Source of the DNA: CAUZIZ01 sp965218775
Lineage (GTDB): Bacteria; Acidobacteriota; UBA6911; RPQK01; JAJDTT01
NCBI GenBank assembly: GCA_965218775.1
Contig: CBDCLS010000005.1
Span: 868,001-932,000 of the forward strand
DNA: 64,000 nucleotides
Direction of reading: 5' to 3'
Position 1 is the stretch's first letter. Every line of letters starts with the position of its first letter. The position numbers were made by a program, and so were the translations under genes. The notes beneath the pieces are model-generated. The model had not been told where the DNA came from. It was given only the letters and a program-made list of their open reading frames with translations, and did not search any database. Shown one piece after another: positions 43,806 through 55,103 of the stretch.

Positions 43806-43869
43806 GGGTGTCCGGCTAAAGAGGGCTCAGGGCAATCAACCACGATTCCCAAACCACGCCTATTGTTCC

Positions 43870-44526
43870 TTACCTCTGTCCAGCGCGGTTACGGTAGAGG
43901 GAGGGATCCACCACGTCACTCATTGCGTCGACCTGCAGCTTACCCCCTAAGAACGCGTTGACTCGCGCCACAGCGCTCTGGGTGTCGCCGATAACACTGC
44001 TGTATGCCACCTCCAATACCTCAAAGTTGGGACGATTCTGCAGCCACCTGCGAGTCAGTCTCAGATTCTTTTCGAAGACAGACACAACCTGATCGTCGGG
44101 GCTTTTACCTGGATCTTCCCCTCTTCTTCTCAACATCTTGTTCTGGGACGCCACCACTTCTCGAAGATCACGATCCATGAAGATGACCTTGTAGTAGTGG
44201 GAATCAGGTAGTTCCTTGAGCAGTTCGGAAATGACTTTGAGTGCCTTCCCCTGTGCCGAGGCCAGCCACGATTTGTCCGGCTGTTCATGCAGCTGCTTCG
44301 TCTTCTCTAGCTCATGATAGCCCTCGGGATTGTCCACATCCGGCGCCCGGACCTGATCCTCCAGCAGTGCGACACCACCGGCAGCTAGCATGCTCATCAT
44401 CACAGAGGTCCCCGATCGCGGCAGGCCTGAAACCACAATAATGGGCTCGCCTAGTTTTCGCCTCAGGTAGATTCTCTGGAAGCGTCGGAACAATCCTTCC
44501 TCCTGGTCAGTCCTATCCCCTGCCAC
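43870..44526 (-). CDS. Sulfotransferase-family protein
   Basis: A 218-residue P-loop protein of the PAPS-dependent sulfotransferase fold. The 5'-phosphosulfate loop is VVSGLPRSGTSVMMSMLA at about 32-49. The 3'-phosphate segment is VIFMDRDLREVVASQNKML. It is short compared with most (about 250-300 residues), so it may be a minimal or nucleotide-binding member, and the acceptor is not evident. It is the last gene of the operon that starts at 50537, 75 bases after the membrane-protein gene. Surface-carbohydrate or lipid sulfation is a possible role given the neighbouring phosphodiesterase-like genes. Confidence 0.82.
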   Translation of the reverse strand: MAGDRTDQEEGLFRRFQRIYLRRKLGEPIIVVSGLPRSGTSVMMSMLAAGGVALLEDQVRAPDVDNPEGYHELEKTKQLHEQPDKSWLASAQGKALKVISELLKELPDSHYYKVIFMDRDLREVVASQNKMLRRRGEDPGKSPDDQVVSVFEKNLRLTRRWLQNRPNFEVLEVAYSSVIGDTQSAVARVNAFLGGKLQVDAMSDVVDPSLYRNRAGQR

Positions 44527-44601
44527 ACTAGAGCATTCAGGAAACTCCTCACTTCAGACTCATCACCTACGCCGAAGGAGTAAGAGTCCGTGTCCCCAAG
44601 C

Positions 44602-45444
44602 TCAGATCTCGACTCCAAGCGGACCCCGGAAGACAAAGGCGGAGGCCAGCGACAGCAGAAAAAACAAGACCAGCCAGTGGACATCCCAGCCCATCACCGT
44701 GAGGGGAAGCTGCGGGTAACTTATGCCTACGGCCTCGACCTGCGAACCGGGAGGGATCGGGGCCTCGCCGGGAAACTGTATCAGGTAGAGTAGGGAGCGA
44801 GTCCGGAAAGGAGAAACGGCGCCCCACCTCTCTCCCGCGTAGAGTTCCTTTTCGACCGTGTCTTCCCCCACCTGAATCCTTAGCTGGTGCCGTCCAGCCC
44901 GCTCTGCCCGCACCCGCCAGGACACCTCATTGTTCGCTGGAATCCGTACTGGAGGCGTTTCGACTGTGACTCCATCAGATGCCACCAACCTCACCTTCTG
45001 CTCTAGATCCCATCCCGGAACTAGCCTGGTCTTGACAATTGCCGAGGAGCCCAACGGAAGCGGTGCCCGTTCGAAATGAAGATTCAAGTGGATCACGATC
45101 ACCAGCAGCGGCGGGATCACAACCAGCATTGGAAGCAGCGAGTGCTTGAGGTAGGTGAGTGTTTCTCGGAAGATCCTTCCCTGCAGTCCCAGCACGACTC
45201 TGACGTTGTGTTGAAAGAGTCTCACCCCCAGAAGGTTGCCTTGGATGCTCTTCTTGACCTGTCGGATCCTGCCCTGCTTGGAAACCCTGCCGAAGACCCA
45301 GAGCATGGCCAATCCTGTCAGGAGGGACACCAATAACAGGGGCCAGATCGGATCGACCCCTTCAAAGGGCCAGAGCAACAGGCCGAACACAAAGACCAGA
45401 CAGCGGTTGAGGAAGTCGATGATGAGTAGTGAGATTTCTGCCAT
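44602..45444 (-). CDS. Four-helix membrane protein, function unknown
   Basis: A 280-residue protein I do not recognise. It has hydrophobic helices at about 5-25, 35-50, 103-123 and 255-275. The loop between the second and third helices (residues 52-100) is basic and cytoplasmic-looking. The long segment 124-250 is beta-rich (LRIQVGEDTVEKELYAG) and probably periplasmic. The fold resembles no named family that I know. It lies between the ribbon-helix-helix gene and the sulfotransferase on the same strand, with gaps of 32 and 75 bases. Confidence 0.7.
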   Translation of the reverse strand: MAEISLLIIDFLNRCLVFVFGLLLWPFEGVDPIWPLLLVSLLTGLAMLWVFGRVSKQGRIRQVKKSIQGNLLGVRLFQHNVRVVLGLQGRIFRETLTYLKHSLLPMLVVIPPLLVIVIHLNLHFERAPLPLGSSAIVKTRLVPGWDLEQKVRLVASDGVTVETPPVRIPANNEVSWRVRAERAGRHQLRIQVGEDTVEKELYAGERWGAVSPFRTRSLLYLIQFPGEAPIPPGSQVEAVGISYPQLPLTVMGWDVHWLVLFFLLSLASAFVFRGPLGVEI

Positions 45445-45476
45445 GAGTGGCCGTTTTGAACGGCGACAGGGCTGAA

Positions 45477-45668
45477 CTACGAAATGTAGCCTAGCCCTTT
45501 GAGCCTATTCTTGATTTCCTCTTCCGAGGCGGCGTCCTCCAGTTTGGCCAGCTCCTTCTCCAGAGCATGGGTCACAAACTCCTCCGCGGACGAGTATCCG
45601 GCCAGCTCGGAGTATTTCTTGACCTTTTCGAATAAGGCCCGATCCAACTTGATTTTGGGTCCAAACAT
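45477..45668 (-). CDS. Ribbon-helix-helix-like small protein
   Basis: A 63-residue protein with a short strand (PKIKLDRALFEKVKKY) followed by helices (SAEEFVTHALEKELAKLED), the CopG/Arc layout, and a charged tail (EEIKNRLKGLGY). It could be a repressor of this operon or an antitoxin-like protein; no toxin partner is present. It starts three bases after the upstream phosphodiesterase gene ends and precedes the membrane-protein gene. Confidence 0.7.
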   Translation of the reverse strand: MFGPKIKLDRALFEKVKKYSELAGYSSAEEFVTHALEKELAKLEDAASEEEIKNRLKGLGYIS

Positions 45669-45671
45669 CTT

Positions 45672-47660
45672 CTACTCCACGGGTCCGAGGCAATCTTGCC
45701 CCACCATTTCAGGCAGTTTTTCGACCCCGTATTCATCCAGGACGGCCACCGTCAAGTCTACCAGAGACGGTTCCTCCAGTATGATCTCTCGATTGCTGAT
45801 CAATACCCCTGGCACCAGTCGTGAATCGATGCTGTGATCCCCGCTCCAGGGATCGGTATTATCCAGAAACAGATCGGGAGGAAAATCACCCAGAGGACTT
45901 TCCCAGGAGCTGCGATAGCCGCGGCTGTAACCAATGATCAAATCCGGACCCTGATCCAGGAAAGGACCCTTGAAATCTCGCCGGCTGCGAACCACTCGGC
46001 TGATGGGATGGAGTCCGGTGGCGGCATCGATCATGCCCAGAAGATCGTTCTCCAGTCGTTCCAGGAGATCGGTATAGTCCGCCCCCTCGGCCACCACTCC
46101 CTGCCCTTCCCGACCCTCTAGATTGACGTAGACTCCGTTGAGGCCGAGAGCGTAGGCAGTGGTCCCTGTCCAGTCCACATTCTGAAAGAAGGGTTGCGGC
46201 CCCCGCGGCTTGGTCCTGATGAACTTCACATATCCACGTTCATACAGCCAGGAATTGAGATTGACCTGACGGTAGAAGGGTGCGAAACCATGGTCGGAAA
46301 GAATGATCAGCGTCGTGTCCTGATCGAGTTTCTCCACAACCTGCGCTACCACCTCATCCATCTGTTGATACATGGTGGGGATCCCGTCTCCCAGATCTGC
46401 GTCGGCCTGATAGCCCGGGTGTTTGGGATCCATGTACCGCCAAAGCATGTGGGAAATCTGATCCACTCCAGAGAAATAGTAGAACAGAAGACCTTCGTCG
46501 AAGCCTTGCAGCAGGTGCTCCAATGCCCTCTTCTGCTCCGCAAAAACGGTCTGGCTTTGAACCCAGAACTCCTTCGCATCAAAGACGCCTGAGGAGAGTG
46601 CCTTGGTATCTTCGGCCAGCTCCTGGGTGTAAAAGTAGCCCAATTCGCTGGCCAGTTCGGCAGACCACCTCTCCGGCTGAGATATCGGCATGACAGGCTC
46701 ACTCGGATTGATCTGGAGTGGTGTCACATAGAGCTGAAATTGAGGATGGACTCGCTGCAGATAGAAGCGCGCCGTCGTACTGATGCTGGCAAGGTAGGGG
46801 ACGGCTTCAAACTCCAGCCGAATCCACTCACTCCACTCCCCCTCCTTCAGAATGAACTCCTGGTCCAGAACCACAAACTTGCCCACCGGCTCCAATGGGT
46901 CCAGGAAGACCTGGAAGGTCAGATCGAGCTCCGGGTTCCGGTGTCCGCCGTTGGGCTCCTCCACCCTCCGGTATGGGTTCCCGGGACCCCGCAGTTTCAC
47001 CTCCACCCGGTTGTCATGTACCTCCACTTTAGAGATTCTTCCACCGCCTACATCCCGGGTACCCTCGACGGGACTGCTGGTGAAATAAGAGAAGGTACCA
47101 GGCGTTCCCAGGAGGTCAGGGGTCCCCATGCCAGAAAGGGCCCGTCCCTCACCCTGTGGCGGAAAATTAACCGGCATCCGAAAAACGGTGGTTGGAATCC
47201 CCTTTTCCTGCAGCAGCTGCCAAAAAGGTTTCCCCTCCCGGAGCAGCTCGACTCGTCCCCCCGACAACGGAATGACCCAGGAACCGATTGTAAGATTCCG
47301 GTCCGAGGGTATCGCCTTGGACATTGAGAACTCCGGCAGAAGCGTCTTGGGATTGCGGTGTACGAAGTCGAAGATTGCATGACCTCCGGCGTCCATTCCA
47401 GTGATGAACGCCGACCACGCGACTGGGCTGAGCGGCGGCATGACCGTCCGCAGAGGCTTGAAGTGGCCTTCCCGGACCAGCTTTTTGAAGCTAGGGAGCC
47501 GGCCCTGCTCAATGAAGCGGCGCAGCAATACAGGGTCAAGACCGTCGATTCCCAGGACCAAAACCTTGCGAGCGGGAGCTCTTTGCAGTGGGCTGCAGGC
47601 GGACAGCAGAAGAGCAAGAATCAGAAGACCGCTGAGAGATCGGTGGATCGCCTGCAACAT
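45672..47660 (-). CDS. Alkaline-phosphatase-superfamily lipoprotein (type I phosphodiesterase-like)
   Basis: A 662-residue lipoprotein with lipobox LLLSAC (Cys22). The type I phosphodiesterase/nucleotide pyrophosphatase fold starts near 33: VLVLGIDGLDPVLLRRFIEQ (first metal Asp), then the nucleophile region PPLSPVAWSAFITGMDAGGH, a middle DQISHMLWRYMDP with metal Asp/His, and TLIILSDHGFAPFYRQVNLN. The family hydrolyses phosphodiesters or transfers phospho-head groups at the cell surface. It is adjacent to a paralogue with five bases between them. Both have the same order of motifs and likely arose by duplication. Confidence 0.85.
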   Translation of the reverse strand: MLQAIHRSLSGLLILALLLSACSPLQRAPARKVLVLGIDGLDPVLLRRFIEQGRLPSFKKLVREGHFKPLRTVMPPLSPVAWSAFITGMDAGGHAIFDFVHRNPKTLLPEFSMSKAIPSDRNLTIGSWVIPLSGGRVELLREGKPFWQLLQEKGIPTTVFRMPVNFPPQGEGRALSGMGTPDLLGTPGTFSYFTSSPVEGTRDVGGGRISKVEVHDNRVEVKLRGPGNPYRRVEEPNGGHRNPELDLTFQVFLDPLEPVGKFVVLDQEFILKEGEWSEWIRLEFEAVPYLASISTTARFYLQRVHPQFQLYVTPLQINPSEPVMPISQPERWSAELASELGYFYTQELAEDTKALSSGVFDAKEFWVQSQTVFAEQKRALEHLLQGFDEGLLFYYFSGVDQISHMLWRYMDPKHPGYQADADLGDGIPTMYQQMDEVVAQVVEKLDQDTTLIILSDHGFAPFYRQVNLNSWLYERGYVKFIRTKPRGPQPFFQNVDWTGTTAYALGLNGVYVNLEGREGQGVVAEGADYTDLLERLENDLLGMIDAATGLHPISRVVRSRRDFKGPFLDQGPDLIIGYSRGYRSSWESPLGDFPPDLFLDNTDPWSGDHSIDSRLVPGVLISNREIILEEPSLVDLTVAVLDEYGVEKLPEMVGQDCLGPVE

Positions 47661-47665
47661 TGGTC

Positions 47666-49787
<2,122 letters not shown>

Positions 49788-49798
<11 letters not shown>

Positions 49799-50537
49799 CT
49801 AGGCGGAGCAGCCACCTGGCCGCGTTGCGCATGAGTCGCTGCATCATGGGGTGACCGAGTGCATCTGGAGTGTGCCCGGGCGCCAGATAACAGAACCGTC
49901 CCTTTCCCATTTCACGCCACCAGCCCGCCGCAGCAGCCAGGTTGTCGCGCGCAATCGATCGCAGCAGAAGGTGCTCGTGATCCAGGTGGTATTTCACCGT
50001 GTGCTGCTCGTCGAAGATTGCGAAATCCTCTACTCCCGCCGTCACCGGATGACTCTTGTCTTCAACTCGAATAGTGAAAACGTAGGGCTTGGGGTGGCCT
50101 CCGTAGTCTCCTCCAAAGAGTTTGTAGTAGAGACCGTTCGGGGGATACAGTCCTTGGGAGTTGTGCAGGGCGAGAAAACCACCGCCGTTGTGGACAAATT
50201 CCCAAATGGCCTGCTGCTGCTCGTCAGTCATCCACTTGATGTGCGGTTTGTCATAGCCCTGGGGCCAGTTCATGCCGTCTCGCAGGATGATGAGCAGACC
50301 GTGTTTCTGGAGCGATTCGCTGTTTAGAGCCTCAACGTTTTCGATAAAAGTTACCGGGATATTTTCTTGAACCAACGCCTTGATCAAGTTGTCCCGGATG
50401 TAGACCGGACTATGGTAGCGATCGCCGATCAAGGCCAGTGCGCGCGGTCGCTCAGCTGTCTGGTAGACCTCAGAGGTGTTCTGCGCCCGAAGTGCCAGAG
50501 TCAGGAAAAGAAGAGGAATCGTCCATCGTATTTTCAT
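49788..50537 (-). CDS. ThuA-domain protein, exported
   Basis: A 249-residue protein with a signal peptide (IPLLFLTLALRAQN) and a ThuA-like glutamine-amidotransferase fold without the catalytic Cys triad. Landmarks are FVHNGGGFLALHNSQGL, GGDYGGHPKPYVFTIRV, DKSHPVTAGVEDFAIFDEQH and FCYLAPGHTPDALGHP. ThuA domains are linked to trehalose and other sugar use, but the activity is not settled. It is the first gene of the operon. The MITE-like element at 50575-50755 ends about 40 bases upstream of its start, where the promoter should lie. Confidence 0.85.
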
Positions 50538-50574
50538 GCCTTTACTCCAAACATCAGATTGAAATTTCAGCTTA

Positions 50575-50755
50575 GGGCCTGCGCAAGAATAACTTGGTAG
50601 AATTGGCGCTCAGATTTGCACCAGATTTGGCCGCGAACGATTGAGCGAAACCGCAGGCGTAGCCGGGTCTACTTTGAGGATTTCGCGATTGAGGAGCGGC
50701 CGAAGATGGTGTGAAAATGAGATGCCAAAATGCCAAGTTATTTTTGCGCAGACCC
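50575..50755. mobile_element. MITE-like inverted-repeat element (second family)
   Basis: A 181-base element whose ends read GGGCCTGCGCAAGAATAACT at the left and GGGTCTGCGCAAAAATAACT inward from the right. TTA duplications flank it at 50572-50574 and 50756-50758. No coding sequence is present. It sits in the promoter region of the ThuA/phosphodiesterase operon. Confidence 0.85.
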
Positions 50756-50769
50756 TTAGTGTTGCCGCC

Positions 50770-50850
50770 AGGAAGCGCTGGCCCCATTCGAGAAAGAAAC
50801 TTCATTTAGCAGAGATCTCGCTGTTGTCCGACTCTCTCCCAGATCAGAGC
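50770..50850. repeat. Composite fragment of the alpha and beta repeat families
   Basis: Positions 50780-50802 (GGCCCCATTCGAGAAAGAAA) match the inverted 3' end of beta copy C (58785-58807). Positions 50821-50841 (CTGTTGTCCGACTCTCTCCC) match the alpha repeat. The two modules occur joined in a different order at 58643-58807. From here to the gene at 51073 I see nothing else that is recognisable. Confidence 0.55.
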
Positions 50851-51072
50851 GGCAAAGATCCCCATCAGCCGAACCCACATCTTCATTCAGCACTCCACTC
50901 CTGGAGATGGATTTGAACGACTCCTTGATTGTTGTCGATCGATAAAACGGAAAGCAAGCTCCCCGGTCAGGAACCGTACTGAGCAGTACGGAATCGTCAA
51001 AAAAAAGGGGCGAATCCTAGCTTTTCTTGGTCTCCCCTGTTGAGATAGCCTAACGGCAAGAGTAGTCCCGAC

Positions 51073-53604
51073 ATGAAACATCCGATGTTCTCACCGCTGA
51101 CAACCCTTTTGACTTTCTGTATCAGCCTTGGCTTGAGCGCGTCCTGGGGCGCCCAGACAGGATCGGAGACCAGTGTCCCGCTGGAGTCCTACCTCGAGGG
51201 CACGGCTCCTCCTTCTGAACTCGTCTCTGGCTTCACCCTGGCGTTCGAAGGGGAGTTGGACCACGCGGTTCGGTTCCAACTGGGAACGTCACCCGCACTC
51301 CTGGTTCAATCCGACCTCACGTTCCCCAACGGGGAATCGAGCCACCAGGAACGTTTTCTCGAGGCTTCGGATGGATCCAGGCAGCTGAGTTTCAGCCTGG
51401 GTGGCCTGCTGGGACACGGCCCCTATCGACATCGTCCTCGCCAGTTCTATCCCGGGGAGTACACTTTGAGGATCTCAGGCCGGGACCCCCGGACACGGAA
51501 GACCGTTTTCAAGACCTTTTTTCGCCTGCCGCCCCAGGAATGGATCTGGGCTGACCTGGACCGTCTTCTCTACATCGATGACACCCAGGCAAATCTGGAC
51601 CTGAAACTCCTCCCGGGGGCGCCGGTGGAGGAGATTCGAGCAGTCGTGGATCTGGTGGAGCCTACGACCGGTCTGAGCGTCTTCGATCCCGAAGAGGTCT
51701 CATTGACCCGCCGCAATACCCAAGTGACTTTCCCCCTGGAAGATCTGCTTCCGGGCGTGTACCGGGCTCGGGTCCGATTTCGGCGGTCGGGGGAGCTCTC
51801 GCCTGACGGGATGGTGAGGACTCTCCAGCTTTTTCGCAATGGTCCTCCACCCCAGGTGCAGGATTCAGCCAGGATCGGCGATGGTCCCCAGCTCCTGGTG
51901 GATGACTATCTGGTAGCCGAGTCCCGCGGTCTTCGCCAGGTCTTTCATCCAGCTCGAAAACTGACCTCCGAACCGATTCTCTCTCCTGACCGGCCTTACG
52001 AGGGTCACGCCATACTCTTGGAGAACTCGGCCCGCTACAACCCGGAGAGGGAGCGCTACGAGCTGTTCTACGGAAATGTCAACTACGATGAGAACCGCTA
52101 TCGCATGCTGGCGGTCTCCAAGGATCTCCTCACCTGGGAAAAACCGGAACTGGGCAAGGTGGAGTTCAACGGTTCACGGGCCAACAACATCCATGCCCGG
52201 GTGGACGTGACCAAGCCGGCTGATCTCTTTCCCGTTTTCACCGGGGTCTGGGACTACGCCCGTCGGGGAAACCCAGATCTGCGTCGGGCCCGATGGTGGC
52301 TCTTCACCCACCAACAGACCAGCGATCGCTGGGCCCTCCGACGGGGCTATTACCTGGTGGTTTGGGACCAGGACGGAAAGAGCTACGTCACCACTCCGAC
52401 ACCCCTGTTGGGCCTGGGGCAGGGAGGGACCGAGACCATGACCGTGTCCGGAGACACGTCGGCAGCCCTGGGCTACGACGACCGCACCGGCGAATTCGTG
52501 GCCTACACTTCCCCGGGTCCGCCCAACCGGGGGCGAGGAATGATTCGGTACGATAACTCGACCAAGGCCCGGACCCTGGCCCGACATGCCACCCGGGACG
52601 GTATCAACTGGGATGTCCGCTACATCTGGGTTCCTGAGGTCTCCGATCCCAATCTCCACAACTACGGCTTCCGGGTTCGAAGGCTCGGGGACTTGTATCT
52701 GGGATTCTTTCCCCGCTACAACGTCCGGACCCAACACATGGATCTGCGGCTCTGGGTGAGCCGTGACGGGATCCACTGGGAGCAGCCCGGGGGGGAGCAG
52801 GCCTGGCTGGGCAATGGCCCACCCGGATCCTTCGACTGGGGCATCGTCTACATGCCGGCTGGCTGGCACCAACAGGGTGATCGGACCCGCATTTTCTACC
52901 AAGGAACCAACTATCTCCACTTCTACGCCTGGATCCGGGAGAAGCTCTCGGGACTCTACGGCGGCATGGGCGGAAAGCAGGCGGAGGGTCTTCTGGCTGG
53001 AGAGGCGTTCATGGAACGGGACTATTTGGCACCCCCCTCGACAGGGGGCACCTTCTGGTCCCTGATGCCTTCGGGCTGGAGCTGGCGGGGCGGGGTCACC
53101 GGCACTGCGCAGGAGGCCCGCACTCGATTCTGGGCGGAGCTTACAGCCAACACCGGAGAGACACCCGAGACCTTCATCTCCAGGGGTGCTGATTTCAAAA
53201 TATTTCCAGGTCTGGCCGAGTTCCGTACCAACGGCTTCGTTTCCCGGCGAGCCGACCGAGATGTAGGGGTCCTGACGACCCATCCGCTTCTCTTCCAGGG
53301 CCGGTTTCTCACGGTCAATGCCCAGGTGTCCCAAGGAGAGCTGGGGGTGGAGGTGTTGGATCCGGACGGCTCTCCCCTGAAGGGATACACTCGGGACGAC
53401 TGCATGCTTGCAAGCTTCGATGGCGCCTTTCAGCCGGTTCGTTGGAAGAATCGTAAGGACCTGGCGGAACTGGCTGGCAGTCCAGTGCGCTTGCGCTTTT
53501 ACGTTAGGCAGGGTGAACTCTACGGCTTCCAGATCCACCACACGGAAACTGTCGAGGGGGAATTGATCGAGCCCTTTCCTCCCTCTGATTTTTCGTCGTT
53601 CTAA
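51073..53604 (+). CDS. Exported five-bladed-propeller glycosidase-like protein
   Basis: An 843-residue exported protein. After the signal peptide (LTTLLTFCISLGLSASWG) an N-terminal beta domain of ~250 residues follows. Next is a central ~270-640 propeller typical of planctomycete/acidobacterial putative hydrolases related to GH32/43: LLVDDYLVAESRGLRQVFHP, RPYEGHAILLENSARYN, RYELFYGNVNYDENRYRMLA, SKDLLTWEKPELGKVEFNG. A C-terminal beta-sandwich domain (QVSQGELGVEVLDPDG) closes it. A predicted role is hydrolysis or binding of an exopolysaccharide; the catalytic acids cannot be named with certainty. Confidence 0.78.
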   Translation: MKHPMFSPLTTLLTFCISLGLSASWGAQTGSETSVPLESYLEGTAPPSELVSGFTLAFEGELDHAVRFQLGTSPALLVQSDLTFPNGESSHQERFLEASDGSRQLSFSLGGLLGHGPYRHRPRQFYPGEYTLRISGRDPRTRKTVFKTFFRLPPQEWIWADLDRLLYIDDTQANLDLKLLPGAPVEEIRAVVDLVEPTTGLSVFDPEEVSLTRRNTQVTFPLEDLLPGVYRARVRFRRSGELSPDGMVRTLQLFRNGPPPQVQDSARIGDGPQLLVDDYLVAESRGLRQVFHPARKLTSEPILSPDRPYEGHAILLENSARYNPERERYELFYGNVNYDENRYRMLAVSKDLLTWEKPELGKVEFNGSRANNIHARVDVTKPADLFPVFTGVWDYARRGNPDLRRARWWLFTHQQTSDRWALRRGYYLVVWDQDGKSYVTTPTPLLGLGQGGTETMTVSGDTSAALGYDDRTGEFVAYTSPGPPNRGRGMIRYDNSTKARTLARHATRDGINWDVRYIWVPEVSDPNLHNYGFRVRRLGDLYLGFFPRYNVRTQHMDLRLWVSRDGIHWEQPGGEQAWLGNGPPGSFDWGIVYMPAGWHQQGDRTRIFYQGTNYLHFYAWIREKLSGLYGGMGGKQAEGLLAGEAFMERDYLAPPSTGGTFWSLMPSGWSWRGGVTGTAQEARTRFWAELTANTGETPETFISRGADFKIFPGLAEFRTNGFVSRRADRDVGVLTTHPLLFQGRFLTVNAQVSQGELGVEVLDPDGSPLKGYTRDDCMLASFDGAFQPVRWKNRKDLAELAGSPVRLRFYVRQGELYGFQIHHTETVEGELIEPFPPSDFSSF

Positions 53605-53627
53605 GCCTGACTGTTTCCGGCGCCTCC

Positions 53628-53770
53628 CACCCTTGCCTTTGCCCGCGCCCGTGCCCGTCGATCCCCTTGCCTTTATCCGGCCGGAAACGCATGTTGACTG
53701 GGATGGTAAACAGGCTCGATGTAAACTTGGAGATGAAAGCAGAGCAAAGGCAAGGGCAAGGGCAAGAAAA
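53628..53770. repeat. Paired hexamer repeat, second locus (GGCAAG/CTTGCC type)
   Basis: An AAGGCAAGGGCAAGGGCAAG tract (53747-53766) faces inverted CCCTTGCCTTTGCCCGCGCC-type sequence at 53630-53670. The design is the same as at 35098-35274. The tract lies just after the propeller-protein gene. Confidence 0.65.
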
Positions 53771-53787
53771 CGATTGGAGGAGGAACG

Positions 53788-53970
53788 CTAGCCCGCATTT
53801 CTCATCGCCGGTCTACTACGTCGTCGCAATCATCCGCCCTGGCTGTGTTTCGCTCGGTCGGCCTCCTCGACGTACTGTACAAGTACGACTGCGGAGGCCT
53901 CGGTCGCAAGCCTTGCCAGGACGGCCCTTGCGACGCCTCGCTACGACAGGCGATGAGAAATGCGGGCTAG
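53788..53970. repeat. 183-base imperfect palindrome
   Basis: The outer arms CTAGCCCGCATTTCTCATCG (53788) and CGATGAGAAATGCGGGCTAG (ending 53970) are perfect complements over 22 bases. The interior is also partly self-complementary (GCCTCCTCGACGTACT against AGTACGACTGCGGAGGC near the centre). It can fold into one long hairpin. There is no coding sequence. It is the middle of a 443-base gene-free stretch ending at the O-methyltransferase start. Confidence 0.85.
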
Positions 53971-54047
53971 GTCGTCATTGCGTCGGCTACGACTAGGTCG
54001 GGGAAAAACAACTCAACAACTTCTATCAGACAGGAGACATGTAAGAC

Positions 54048-55067
54048 ATGAAGACCGAATCGAATCCAACTCCGGAAAAAATCATGGCCCTAGGACTCGG
54101 ATTCTGGGGCTCGAAGGTGCTCTTGAGTGCCGTCGAACTCAAACTGTTTTCCGCACTAGCCCAGGCCCCACTGACCGCTGGGGAACTCGGGGAACGGCTC
54201 GGGCTACAAAGTCGTGGCAGCCTCGATTTCTTCGACACACTGGTAGCCCTGGGCATGTTGGAGCGCGAGGACGGGCGTTATCGAAATACACCTGAAACCG
54301 ACCTTTTCCTGGACAAAGCCAAACCGACCTACATCGGAGGCATGCTGGAGATGGCCAACGAGCGCCTCTACCCGTTCTGGGGTTCCCTCACCCAGGGTCT
54401 GCAAAGCGGACTACCGCAGAATGAGATCAAGACGGGTCAGGGTGGCCTCTTTGAGAGTATCTACGGAGATCCCGATCGACTCCGCCTGTTCCTGGGAGCG
54501 ATGACAGGACTCAGTATGGGGGCAGCTCTCGCCATCACAGAGAAATTTCCCTGGCATCAATATCAGACCTTCGTGGATGTCGGAGGTGCCCAAGGGGGCA
54601 CGCCGGTGGCCGTAGCAAAGGCTCATGCGCACTTGAAGGGTTTGAATTTTGATCTGCCCGTGGTAGGTCCCGTTTTTGAGGAGTACGTGGCTTCCCATGG
54701 GCTGGCGGACCGCCTCCAGTTCCAGGCTGGAGATTTCTTCAACGAGTCGTTTCCAGCGGCTGACGTGATCATCATGGGGCATATCCTGCATGACTGGTCT
54801 CTGGAAGATAAGAAAATGCTGATCGGCAAAGCGTACGAGGCCTTGCCCCAGGGTGGAGCCTACATCGTCTTCGAAGGTCTGATCGACGATGAGCGCCGAA
54901 GCAATGTCTTTGGTCTCTTGATGAGTCTCAACATGTTGATCGAGACTCCGGCCGGGTTTGATTTCACGGGAGCGGACTGCCGCAGTTGGCTCCATGAAGC
55001 CGGTTTCCGGGAAACCAGGGTCGAGCACCTGGCGGGTCCTGATTCCATGGTTGTTGGGATCAAGTAG
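54048..55067 (+). CDS. O-methyltransferase (class I SAM-dependent, dimerisation-domain type)
   Basis: A 339-residue SAM-dependent methyltransferase with an N-terminal winged-helix dimerisation domain (GFWGSKVLLSAVELKLFSAL; LGERLGLQSRGSLDFFDTLV) and a C-terminal Rossmann fold. The SAM motif is FVDVGGAQGGTPVAVAKAHA, followed by FQAGDFFNESFPAADVII and the catalytic-region HILHDWSLEDKKMLIGKAY. The family includes acetylserotonin/hydroxyneurosporene-like O-methyltransferases acting on phenols or carotenoid-type hydroxyls. It stands alone and its substrate is unknown. It is followed 36 bases later by a mannonate-dehydratase-like gene. Confidence 0.88.
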   Translation: MKTESNPTPEKIMALGLGFWGSKVLLSAVELKLFSALAQAPLTAGELGERLGLQSRGSLDFFDTLVALGMLEREDGRYRNTPETDLFLDKAKPTYIGGMLEMANERLYPFWGSLTQGLQSGLPQNEIKTGQGGLFESIYGDPDRLRLFLGAMTGLSMGAALAITEKFPWHQYQTFVDVGGAQGGTPVAVAKAHAHLKGLNFDLPVVGPVFEEYVASHGLADRLQFQAGDFFNESFPAADVIIMGHILHDWSLEDKKMLIGKAYEALPQGGAYIVFEGLIDDERRSNVFGLLMSLNMLIETPAGFDFTGADCRSWLHEAGFRETRVEHLAGPDSMVVGIK

Positions 55068-55103
55068 CAGCACCCTGAGAAGATAGAGAAATTGAGAGAA
55101 ATT

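Noticed and set aside
52174..53541. 455-codon minus-strand frame
   Set aside because: It is antisense to the exported propeller protein and unlike any protein.
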